Shown here: positions 1 to 5,987 of the stretch, one piece after another
How positions within the stretch are numbered: position 1 is the stretch's first letter
Layout of the letters: every line of letters starts with the position of its first letter
DNA from: an uncultured Bacteroidales bacterium
GTDB lineage: Bacteria > Bacteroidota > Bacteroidia > Bacteroidales > P3
Direction of reading: 5' to 3'
NCBI GenBank assembly: GCA_947179195.1
Contig: CAMXAS010000080.1
Location: forward strand, 1 to 5,987
DNA length: 5,987 bases
Notes under the pieces: generated by a model
Databases searched by the model: none
The model's input: the letters and a program-made list of their open reading frames with translations, nothing else
What the model was told of the DNA's origin: nothing
Translations under genes and position numbers: made by a program

Positions 1-32
1 TTTCCTACTTTCACATTTTATACGTAAATTTG
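1..32 (+). promoter_or_regulatory. Candidate Bacteroidota-type promoter for the valS unit
   Basis: TAAATTTG at 25-32 matches the Bacteroidota sigma-ABfr -7 consensus TAnnTTTG exactly. TTTC at 1-4 matches three of four bases of the TTTG -33 element, with a 20-nt spacer, which is within the usual range. Transcription would then start around 38-40, giving a leader of about 60 nt before valS. The surrounding stretch is AT-rich, unlike the GC-rich coding DNA that follows. The -33 box lies on the window edge and cannot be seen in context. The call rests on motif and position only. Confidence 0.55.
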
Positions 33-38
33 CTATTT

Positions 39-72
39 GGCAGAATGGTGACCGGCCGGTCCGGTGTCTGCC
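39..72 (+). promoter_or_regulatory. Potential stem-loop in the valS 5' leader
   Basis: GGCAGA (39-44) is perfectly complementary to TCTGCC (67-72). Inside it, ACCGG (51-55) can pair with CCGGT (61-65) around a five-base loop. Alternatively, the 12-bp perfect palindrome at 50-61 can fold on itself. The structure would begin almost exactly at the predicted transcription start and end 26 nt before the valS ATG. It has no following T-tract, so it does not look like an intrinsic terminator. It could stabilise the 5' end of the mRNA, bind a regulator as DNA, or be incidental in GC-rich sequence. No T-box hallmarks are visible, and the leader is far too short for one. Confidence 0.4.
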
Positions 73-98
73 GATGGTAACTATCGGGAATAACGGTT

Positions 99-2771
99 AT
101 GGAACAGAAAGAATTGTCGGCGAAGTACAACCCCTCCGAGATAGAGGAGAAGTGGTATCGTTATTGGTTGGAGCACAAGTGCTTCCATTCGGAGCCGGAA
201 GCGGGCAGGCAGCCCTATACGGTGGTCATCCCGCCGCCCAATGTGACGGGCATCCTGCACATGGGGCATATGCTCAACAACACGATACAGGATGTGCTCG
301 TGCGCCGCGCCCGTATGCAGGGCAAGAACGCCTGCTGGGTGCCGGGGCTCGACCACGCCTCCATCGCTACGGAGGCCAAGGTGGTGGCCTGGCTTAAGGA
401 ACAGGGCATCGACAAGAAGAAACTGTCGCGCGACGAGTTCATGGCCTACGCCTGGCAGTGGAAGGAGAAATACGGCGGCATCATCCTGCAACAGCTCCGT
501 CGGCTCGGCGCGTCCTGCGACTGGGACCGCACGCGCTTTACGATGGATCCCGGCTGTTACGAGGCCGTCATCGACGTGTTCGTGCGGCTCTACGAAGAAG
601 GCTTGATTTACCGTGGCGTGCGCATGGTCAACTGGGACCCCAAGGCCTTGACCGCGCTCTCGGACGAGGAGGTCATCTACAAGGAAGAACGGAGCAAACT
701 GTACTATCTGCGTTATGAAGCCGTGGACGAACCGGGCCGGTACGTCATCGTGGCCACGACGCGTCCCGAAACGATTTTGGGCGACGTGGCGGTTTGCGTG
801 CATCCGGAAGACCCGCGTTACGCGTCGCTGCACGGCAAGAAACTGCGCGTGCCGATTGTCAACCGCGAAATCCCCGTCATCACCGATACTTACGTGGACC
901 GCGAGTTCGGTACGGGCTGCCTCAAAATCACGCCGGCGCACGACATCAACGACTACGAAATCGGCCTCAAATACAAACTGGAGGTCATCGATATCTTCGA
1001 ACCCGACGGCCGCGTGAACGACAAGGCGGGGCTGTATGTGGGTATGGACCGTTTCGACCTGCGCAAGCAGATTGTCAAGGATTTGAAGGCGGTCGATCTG
1101 CTCGAAAAGGAAGAGGACTACACGAACAAGGTGGGGCATTCCGAACGCACCGACGCCGTCATAGAACCCAAACTGTCGGCGCAGTGGTTCCTGAAGATGC
1201 CGTCGTTGGCCGGCCCCGCGCTCGAGGTCGTGATGGACGATACGGTCTGCTTCCATCCGGCCAAGTTCAAGAACACGTACCGCCACTGGATGGAGACCAT
1301 CAAGGACTGGTGCATCTCGCGCCAGCTGTGGTGGGGGCAGCGCATCCCGGCCTACTACCTGCCGAACAAGGAAGTCGTCGTGGCCCGCACGGCCGAGGAC
1401 GCCTTGGCCTTGGCCAAGAGCCGCTACCCGGAGGCATCCGGCTATACGCTCGCCGACCTGCGGCAGGACGAAGACGTGCTGGATACGTGGTTCTCGTCGT
1501 GGCTGTGGCCGATGTCGGTATTCGATGGCGTCACCAAGCCCGACAATCCCGAAATCAACTATTACTATCCGGTCTGCGACCTCGTGACCGCGCCCGACAT
1601 CATGTTCTTCTGGGTGGCGCGTATGATTATGGCCGGTCTGCATTTCCGCAAGCAGGTGCCGTTCTCGCACGTGTATTACACGGGGACGGTGCGCGACAAA
1701 CTGGGCCGCAAGATGTCCAAGTCGCTGGGCAATTCGCCCGACCCCATCGGCCTGATAGAGAAATACGGGGCGGACGGCGTGCGCGTGGGCATGCTGCTCA
1801 CCTCGCCGGCGGGCAACGACCTGCCGTTTGACGAGGCCATGTGCGAACAGGGCCGCAATTTCTGCAACAAGATATGGAACGCGCTCCGTTTGATTAAAGG
1901 CTGGACGGTCAGCGACGATGCGCCCGACCCCATCCGCCGCACGGCCATGGATTGGTTCTCGGCTTCGCTGCGGCAGACGGCCGCCTTTATGGAGGACTGC
2001 TATACGAAATACCGGCTCAGCGACGCGCTCATGGCCGGGTATAAGCTCGTTTGGGATGAATTCTGCGCCTGGTATTTGGAAATCATCAAGCCGGCCTACG
2101 GTCAGCCCATCGACCGTGAGACCTACGAAAAGACGCTGGATTTCTTCGACGGCCTCATGGCGCTCATGCACCCGTTCATGCCGTTCCTGACCGAAGAGAT
2201 TTGGCACGTGCTGCGGCCGGGCCGCGGGGACAAGAGCCTCATGTTCGAGTCCGCGCTCTATAACGGCCTGTCGCAAAACCCGTCCGAAGCCGCCGACAAG
2301 GCGCTGTTGCAACGCGGCGAGTTCGCCAAGGAAGTGGTGATGGGCATCCGCGCCTTGCGCAGCGGCAAGAACCTGTCGCCCAAGACGCCCTTGAAGCTGA
2401 GCGTACAGAAGAACGGCGGCGAGGCGGCCGACCCGCTCTTCGACCCGATTGTGACGAAACTCTGCAACTTGGAAAGCCTCGACTATGTGGCCGAGCCCGT
2501 GGAGAAAGCCTATACGTTCGTGGTGGGTACCACCGCGTTCTTTGTCCGCATGGAGGCCGAGACCGTGGACGTGGCCGCCGAATTGGCCAAGGCCAAGGAA
2601 GAATTGGCTTATACGGAGGGCTTTTTGCGCAAGGTCATGCAGAAACTCGGCAACCCCAAGTTCGTGGACGGCGCGCCCGAAGCCGTGGTGGCCGTCGAAC
2701 GCAAGAAGCAGGCCGATGCGGAGGAACGCATCCGTATGCTCAAGGAACGCATCGCCCAATGGGAAAAATAA
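99..2771 (+). CDS. valS: Valyl-tRNA synthetase (ValRS)
   Basis: Cytoplasmic class I aminoacyl-tRNA synthetase (EC 6.1.1.9) that activates valine with ATP and charges tRNA-Val, with hydrolytic editing of misactivated threonine. The 890-residue protein is full length for bacterial ValRS. The N-terminal catalytic segment has PPPNVTG followed by the HIGH-box variant HMGH (residues 54-57). The inserted CP1 editing domain is marked by TTRPET (220-225) and PAHDINDYE (about 279-287), containing the conserved Asp282. The second ATP-binding signature KMSKS is at 538-542, followed by the helical anticodon-binding domain. The C-terminal 70 or so residues form the charged, heptad-like helix pair typical of the ValRS tRNA-binding coiled coil. 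The ATG at 99 is chosen because the protein begins with the usual N-terminal KYNPSEIEEKWY region; there is only a weak GGGA at 86-89 as a ribosome-binding site. All key motifs are intact. It is the first gene of a probable operon, and its last 13 nt are shared with the next gene. Confidence 0.98.
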   Translation: MEQKELSAKYNPSEIEEKWYRYWLEHKCFHSEPEAGRQPYTVVIPPPNVTGILHMGHMLNNTIQDVLVRRARMQGKNACWVPGLDHASIATEAKVVAWLKEQGIDKKKLSRDEFMAYAWQWKEKYGGIILQQLRRLGASCDWDRTRFTMDPGCYEAVIDVFVRLYEEGLIYRGVRMVNWDPKALTALSDEEVIYKEERSKLYYLRYEAVDEPGRYVIVATTRPETILGDVAVCVHPEDPRYASLHGKKLRVPIVNREIPVITDTYVDREFGTGCLKITPAHDINDYEIGLKYKLEVIDIFEPDGRVNDKAGLYVGMDRFDLRKQIVKDLKAVDLLEKEEDYTNKVGHSERTDAVIEPKLSAQWFLKMPSLAGPALEVVMDDTVCFHPAKFKNTYRHWMETIKDWCISRQLWWGQRIPAYYLPNKEVVVARTAEDALALAKSRYPEASGYTLADLRQDEDVLDTWFSSWLWPMSVFDGVTKPDNPEINYYYPVCDLVTAPDIMFFWVARMIMAGLHFRKQVPFSHVYYTGTVRDKLGRKMSKSLGNSPDPIGLIEKYGADGVRVGMLLTSPAGNDLPFDEAMCEQGRNFCNKIWNALRLIKGWTVSDDAPDPIRRTAMDWFSASLRQTAAFMEDCYTKYRLSDALMAGYKLVWDEFCAWYLEIIKPAYGQPIDRETYEKTLDFFDGLMALMHPFMPFLTEEIWHVLRPGRGDKSLMFESALYNGLSQNPSEAADKALLQRGEFAKEVVMGIRALRSGKNLSPKTPLKLSVQKNGGEAADPLFDPIVTKLCNLESLDYVAEPVEKAYTFVVGTTAFFVRMEAETVDVAAELAKAKEELAYTEGFLRKVMQKLGNPKFVDGAPEAVVAVERKKQADAEERIRMLKERIAQWEK

Positions 2772-3316
2772 AGGCGTTCGCGGTTGCGTTGGCGTTGGCC
2801 TTGTGCCTGTCGCAGCCGGTTTGCGCCCAAAAGAAAGCCGCCAGAGTGCCGGCCAAGCCTTTGACGGCCTACAATGCCGGGGTGCCGGCCGACCAGGTGA
2901 CGGGCGACGACCGCGTGTTGGCGTTCGTCAAGGGCGCGTCGCGGCGCACGCTCTACAAGGAGGGAGCCGTGTTGAAAATCAAGACGACCGATAGGCAGAA
3001 GGTGCAGGGCTATATCAACCGCATCGGCGATACGGCCGTCATGATTAACGGCGTCGATTACCGGTACGACCGCATCGCCGCCTATTACGTGCCGTTCCGC
3101 ATCTGCACGATCATGGGCTCGGCGCTTTGCATCGCCGGCGGCGGTTATATGCTCTTGGACGGCATCAACGGCGCGATTACCCGCAAACAGCCCGTCTTCC
3201 ATACGGAGGCGTTGGCGACCGGGATTCCGCTTATGGCGGCCGGCGGCGTGGTGTTGGCTTTCAAGGAAGTCAAACGCAGCACCGGCAAATGGCGGGTCAA
3301 GGTGATGGTTTGGTAA
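2759..3316 (+). CDS. Uncharacterised exported/membrane protein with small beta-domain and two hydrophobic segments
   Basis: A 185-residue protein I do not recognise. Residues 1-23 look like a Sec signal peptide: a short basic start (MGKIK), a hydrophobic core rich in Ala/Leu, and a V-C-A cleavage site before Gln24. No lipobox is visible. Residues about 70-110 (LKIKTTDRQKVQGYINRI, then DTAVMINGVDYRYDRI) have alternating strand character with turn residues, reminiscent of a small SH3/Sm-like barrel. Two glycine-rich hydrophobic stretches follow (about 113-133 and 151-168), which could be a membrane hairpin. The protein ends in a short basic, strand-like tail (GKWRVKVMVW). The start is set by the signal peptide; it overlaps the end of valS by 13 nt in another frame, suggesting translational coupling. 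An AAGGA at 2742-2746 lies 12 nt upstream of the ATG but is probably just valS coding sequence. The permease gene follows after 29 nt. An envelope role is inferred from the signal peptide and neighbours only. Confidence 0.85.
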   Translation: MGKIKAFAVALALALCLSQPVCAQKKAARVPAKPLTAYNAGVPADQVTGDDRVLAFVKGASRRTLYKEGAVLKIKTTDRQKVQGYINRIGDTAVMINGVDYRYDRIAAYYVPFRICTIMGSALCIAGGGYMLLDGINGAITRKQPVFHTEALATGIPLMAAGGVVLAFKEVKRSTGKWRVKVMVW

Positions 3317-3345
3317 TATATAAAAGAAAACGTGTTGAACACCAT
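3317..3345 (+). promoter_or_regulatory. A/T-rich translation-initiation region before the permease gene
   Basis: The 29-nt gap between the small exported protein and the permease contains TATATAAAAGAAAA and no GGAG-type Shine-Dalgarno sequence. An unstructured A-rich leader of this kind is commonly used for initiation in Bacteroidota. It is markedly more AT-rich than the flanking genes. I see no TAnnTTTG element, so it does not look like a separate promoter. It supports the start at 3346 over the longer upstream open frame. Confidence 0.4.
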
Positions 3346-4794
3346 ATGAAAAAGCTGAATTCATTTCTGCTCAAGTCCTATGTCGGACCGCTCGTGCTCA
3401 CGTTCTGCATCGGCATCTTCGTGTTGCTCATGCAGTTCCTGTGGCGCTACGTCGATGATTTGGTCGGCAAGGGGCTTGATTTATGGACGATTTGCAAGTT
3501 CATGTTCTATGCCTGCTGGACGTTCGTGCCGATGGCCTTGCCGTTGGCCGTCCTGCTCTCGTCGCTCATGTTTTTCGGCAATATGGGCGAACATTACGAA
3601 CTCGTCGCGCTCAAGGCGGCCGGTATTCCGCTCCGGCAGTCGATGCGGCCGCTCATAGGCGTTTGCTTCGGCATCTGTCTGCTGGCGTTCTTCTTCGCCA
3701 ACTACGCCGCGCCCAAAGCCTATCTGAACTATCGCGTGCTCTATCACGAAATCCGTTCTAAGAAGCCGGCCCTGGATATCCCAGAAGGCGTCTATTACAA
3801 GCAAATCGACGGCTATACGATTCGCGTCGATAAGAAAGAACGCGACGGCGCGCATCTGAAGGGCGTGCAGATTTACGACCATACGGCGCACAAGGGCAAT
3901 ACGAACGTGACGATGGCCGAACGCGGCTATATGCAGACGTCCGAAGACGGCCACTATATGACGCTGACGCTTTACGACGGCCATACCTACGGCGAGGACG
4001 CCGATATGGGGAGTATGCGCGACAACAACCGCGAGCGCGACGTGGCTTATCCGTTCACGCGTCTGAAGTTCGAAAAACAGATATTGCTGTTCGACCTTGC
4101 GTCGTTCCAGATGCCGGAAGCCACGGCCGATATGTACGAACGCCATCAGCGCACGTTGGGCATCAAGGCCCTGTCGGCGCAATACGATACGTTGAAGGCG
4201 AACCGCGACGCGCGTCAGGACGAAATCACGCGCGCCATGGGGACGCAGTATTACCACCTCTCGCATTATTACGCGCAGGATTCGGTGCAGCGCGCCTTGC
4301 GTCCCGACAAGACGGAGGCCACCGAAGAAGCCTACCGGCAATGGCGCGGTGACATCGCTTCGACCGCCAAGATACAGGCGGCGGCCAAGGCCGAGAATTT
4401 CCGTTCCGACGCGCAGTATTACCGCAACGATATGTATTACCGCAACGAGCAGGTCAATTCCTATGCGGTGGAATGGCATAAGAAGTTCAGCCTTTCGGCG
4501 GCCTGCCTCATCCTGTTCTTCATCGGCGCCCCGCTGGGTTCCATTATCCGCAAGGGCGGTCTGGGGATGCCGGTCGTGGTGTCGGTCTTACTGTTCGTCA
4601 TATACCACGTGTTGACCGTTATCGGCGAGAAAGCGGCCATAGAGGGCGTGATGAGTTGTTTTTGGGGCATGTGGCTCGCACCGCTCATATACCTGCCGTT
4701 CGGCATCCTGCTCACGTTGCAGGCCACGGTCGATTCCTCTTTCCTCGATGCCGATACCTGGCGTCGTCTGTTGGGACGAAACAAAGCGGCGTAG
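3346..4794 (+). CDS. LptF/LptG-family (YjgP/YjgQ) lipopolysaccharide export permease
   Basis: Inner-membrane permease subunit of the LPS transport machine. With its LptF/LptG partner and the ATPase LptB it would extract LPS from the inner membrane and pass it through the Lpt periplasmic bridge. The architecture fits the family: three N-terminal membrane segments (about residues 12-33, 56-77, 102-121), a large periplasmic region, and three C-terminal segments (about 382-401, 407-427, 438-459). The family signature after TM2, GEHYELVALKAAGIPL (81-96), and the TM4-TM5 motif IGAPLGSIIRKGGLGMPV (393-410) are both clear. At 482 residues it is longer than the roughly 360 of E. coli LptF/LptG. The extra length is a helical, Tyr/Gln/Arg-rich stretch around 260-378. 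The start at ATG 3346 (MKKLNSFLLKSYVGPL) is the family-like one. The open frame extends upstream to 3127, but that part overlaps the previous gene and reads as low-complexity Arg/Gly sequence. An A-rich AAAAGAAAA lies before the start. LptF and LptG cannot be told apart from this sequence. Confidence 0.93.
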   Translation: MKKLNSFLLKSYVGPLVLTFCIGIFVLLMQFLWRYVDDLVGKGLDLWTICKFMFYACWTFVPMALPLAVLLSSLMFFGNMGEHYELVALKAAGIPLRQSMRPLIGVCFGICLLAFFFANYAAPKAYLNYRVLYHEIRSKKPALDIPEGVYYKQIDGYTIRVDKKERDGAHLKGVQIYDHTAHKGNTNVTMAERGYMQTSEDGHYMTLTLYDGHTYGEDADMGSMRDNNRERDVAYPFTRLKFEKQILLFDLASFQMPEATADMYERHQRTLGIKALSAQYDTLKANRDARQDEITRAMGTQYYHLSHYYAQDSVQRALRPDKTEATEEAYRQWRGDIASTAKIQAAAKAENFRSDAQYYRNDMYYRNEQVNSYAVEWHKKFSLSAACLILFFIGAPLGSIIRKGGLGMPVVVSVLLFVIYHVLTVIGEKAAIEGVMSCFWGMWLAPLIYLPFGILLTLQATVDSSFLDADTWRRLLGRNKAA

Positions 4795-4795
4795 T

Positions 4796-5977
4796 ATGGA
4801 AACCGGGAAACCCGTTCTGATGCTGTGCCCCAAGCCGCTCTATCCGTTGCGGGATGGCGGTTGCGTGGCCATGTACGCCATTTGGCACGGTCTCAGTCTT
4901 TATAACCGCGAGGTGGATATTCTGACGGCGACATCGTACAAACATCCGTTGGATTTGACCGATTTGCCGGCCGGTATGCGGATTTCGGGCGTGGAACTCG
5001 ATTTACGGCCGCGGTTGTTCAAGGCGTTGAAAAATCTGTTCAGCCGCCGTTCGTATATATTGGAGCGTTTCCGCTCGGAAGAAATGGCCGCGCGTCTGCG
5101 CGAGAAACTGCAACAGGAAGATTACGCCTGGATTCAAATCGAAAGCCTGTTTATGGCACCTTACATCCCGTTGATCCGGCAATATACACAGGCCAAAATC
5201 GTGGTGCGTCCCGCCAATGTGGAGAGCGAGATTTGGATGCGGTTGGCGCGTAAGGCTTTCGGTCTTAGAAAATTGTATTATAAACTGTTAGCCGGTCGGT
5301 TGCAGCGCGAGGAAATCCTGTGGCTGAACCGGGCTGACCTCGTGTTGCCGCTGACCGACCGCGATACGGCCACGTTCCACCGTTTGGGCGTGCGCGTGCC
5401 GATGCATACGCTTTCGGTGGGCATGGCCGATACGTTGGCGCCCGTTGAGGTGGAACCCGAATATCCGTCCATTTTCTATATCGGCGCGTTGAATTGGTTG
5501 CCCAACCTCGAGGGCATTGACTGGTTCCTCAAGAAAGTGTGGCCGCATATCCACCGCCGCTGCCCCGACCTGACGTTTTATCTGGCGGGCCGCTATATGC
5601 CGTCGCGCCTGCGCAACCTGCGCATGGACAAGGTGGTGGTTATGGGCGAGGTGGAAGACGCCAAGCTATTCATGGCCTCCAAGGGCGTGATGGTGGTGCC
5701 CGTGCTGTCGGGCAGCGGCATCCGCATCAAAATCATGGAGGGCATGGTGGCCGGCCGTCCCGTCGTGACCACGACGATGGGGGCGGAGGGCTTGGACTAC
5801 CGGCCGGGCCAAGACCTTTGGATAGCCGATACCGAGGAGGCGTTCGCCGAGGCCGTCGAATACGCCGTGACGCACCGCGAGGAAGCCGAGGCGGTGGGCG
5901 AAAACGGCCGCCGGCTTATGCTCCAGCATCATAACATCGAAAAAATAACCGCCCAACTGATAGACTATTGCCGTTGA
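4796..5977 (+). CDS. GT4-type (group 1) glycosyltransferase
   Basis: Probable GT-B fold, retaining, nucleotide-sugar-dependent glycosyltransferase of 393 residues, with no signal peptide, so it should act on the cytoplasmic face of the membrane. The N-terminal half has the first beta strand and glycine loop KPVLMLCPKPLYPLRDGG (5-22), and the RPANVESEIW motif (138-147) at the place where relatives usually carry an H-N-x-E motif. The C-terminal donor-binding half has YIGALNWLPNLEGIDWF (228-244) and SGSGIRIKIMEGMVAGRPVV (305-324), where the Arg/Lys and Glu of the G-x-R-x-K-x-x-E signature are present, followed by TTTMGAEGLD (325-334). The start is ATG 4796, one base after the permease TAG; an in-frame ATG at 4748 would add 16 residues before the first beta strand and overlap the permease, so it is less likely. 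The acceptor and donor sugars cannot be read from sequence. Next to an LPS permease, a role in LPS or another surface glycan is a reasonable inference. A short AT-rich patch with less-used codons (TTA, AGA) occurs at about 5264-5293. Confidence 0.92.
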   Translation: METGKPVLMLCPKPLYPLRDGGCVAMYAIWHGLSLYNREVDILTATSYKHPLDLTDLPAGMRISGVELDLRPRLFKALKNLFSRRSYILERFRSEEMAARLREKLQQEDYAWIQIESLFMAPYIPLIRQYTQAKIVVRPANVESEIWMRLARKAFGLRKLYYKLLAGRLQREEILWLNRADLVLPLTDRDTATFHRLGVRVPMHTLSVGMADTLAPVEVEPEYPSIFYIGALNWLPNLEGIDWFLKKVWPHIHRRCPDLTFYLAGRYMPSRLRNLRMDKVVVMGEVEDAKLFMASKGVMVVPVLSGSGIRIKIMEGMVAGRPVVTTTMGAEGLDYRPGQDLWIADTEEAFAEAVEYAVTHREEAEAVGENGRRLMLQHHNIEKITAQLIDYCR

Positions 5978-5987
5978 AACTGCTTGT
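5974..5987 (+). CDS. Possible start of a further downstream gene (TTG start, truncated by window end)
   Basis: TTG at 5974-5976 overlaps the glycosyltransferase stop TGA (5975-5977) in a TTGA arrangement, the counterpart of the common ATGA overlap. The codons that follow read K-L-L-V, which together with an initiator Met gives MKLLV, a very common opening for glycosyltransferases and other cytoplasmic enzymes beginning with a beta strand. Only 14 bases are available, so this is suggestive at best. If real, the operon continues past the window with translational coupling. Confidence 0.3.

Noticed and set aside
39..72. The leader stem-loop as a terminator of an upstream gene or a T-box
   Set aside because: No T-tract follows the stem, it lies downstream of the predicted promoter, and the leader is much too short and lacks T-box motifs.
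81..2759. An 892-codon open frame on the minus strand covering all of valS
   Set aside because: It is in codon register with valS, so it stays open simply because valS uses no TTA, CTA or TCA codons, which would read as stops on the other strand. It begins only at a TTG, its translation is His/Arg/Val-rich with no recognisable domain, and valS itself is certain.
3127..3345. Upstream in-frame extension of the permease (73 extra residues)
   Set aside because: The extension overlaps the exported-protein gene in another frame and reads as Arg/Gly-rich sequence. The family N-terminus and an A-rich initiation region both point to ATG 3346.
2609..3364. A 251-codon minus-strand open frame across the valS end and the small exported protein
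   Set aside because: It spans two plus-strand genes, has a His/Arg-rich composition and resembles no protein. The plus-strand protein there has a clear signal peptide and sits in a tight operon.
3481..4479. A 332-codon open frame on the minus strand inside the permease gene
   Set aside because: It has the same explanation: it is in register with the permease codons, which avoid TTA, CTA and TCA here. The translation has no family features.
4748..4795. Upstream ATG adding 16 residues to the glycosyltransferase
   Set aside because: It would overlap the permease by 47 nt and add residues before the first beta strand. ATG 4796 directly after the permease stop gives the normal GT4 N-terminus.
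1..5987. Mobile elements, CRISPR repeats, tRNA or rRNA genes, toxin-antitoxin or defence genes
   Set aside because: The window is almost entirely covered by four well-supported genes. I found no inverted-repeat element ends, direct-repeat arrays, cloverleaf-like segments or transposase/nuclease motifs.

Overview
The window looks like chromosomal DNA from a fairly GC-rich member of the Bacteroidota, probably a Bacteroidales/Rikenellaceae (Alistipes-like) bacterium. The basis is indirect: a TAnnTTTG-type promoter element lies before the first gene, strong Shine-Dalgarno sequences are absent at the starts, one protein has a signal peptide with a Gln at the predicted +1 position, and the LptF/LptG-type permease is enlarged. 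The genus is an inference and was not tested by any search.

Layout: positions 1-98 are a short leader with a candidate Bacteroidota promoter (about 1-32) and a potential stem-loop (39-72). Four complete genes follow, all on the + strand and tightly packed: valS (99-2771, valyl-tRNA synthetase); an uncharacterised secreted/membrane protein (2759-3316) that overlaps the end of valS by 13 nt; an LptF/LptG-family lipopolysaccharide-export permease (3346-4794) after a 29-nt AT-rich gap; and a GT4-type glycosyltransferase (4796-5977) starting one base after the permease stop codon. The last bases may hold the TTG start of a further gene in a TTGA overlap with the glycosyltransferase stop. I see no terminator and no convincing internal promoter, so the set looks like one transcription unit.

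How the genes fit together: valS is a housekeeping translation gene. The three genes behind it look envelope-related: an exported small protein of unknown role, a subunit of the LPS export machine, and a sugar transferase that could build a surface polysaccharide or LPS glycan. The two known envelope genes make an envelope role plausible for the small protein, but this is guilt by association only.

I found no mobile elements, CRISPR arrays, tRNAs, rRNAs or long repeats. This is largely an ordinary core-genome region. The least understood item is the small protein between valS and the permease; other points of mild interest are the structured valS leader, the long helical insert in the permease and a substitution in a conserved motif of the glycosyltransferase.
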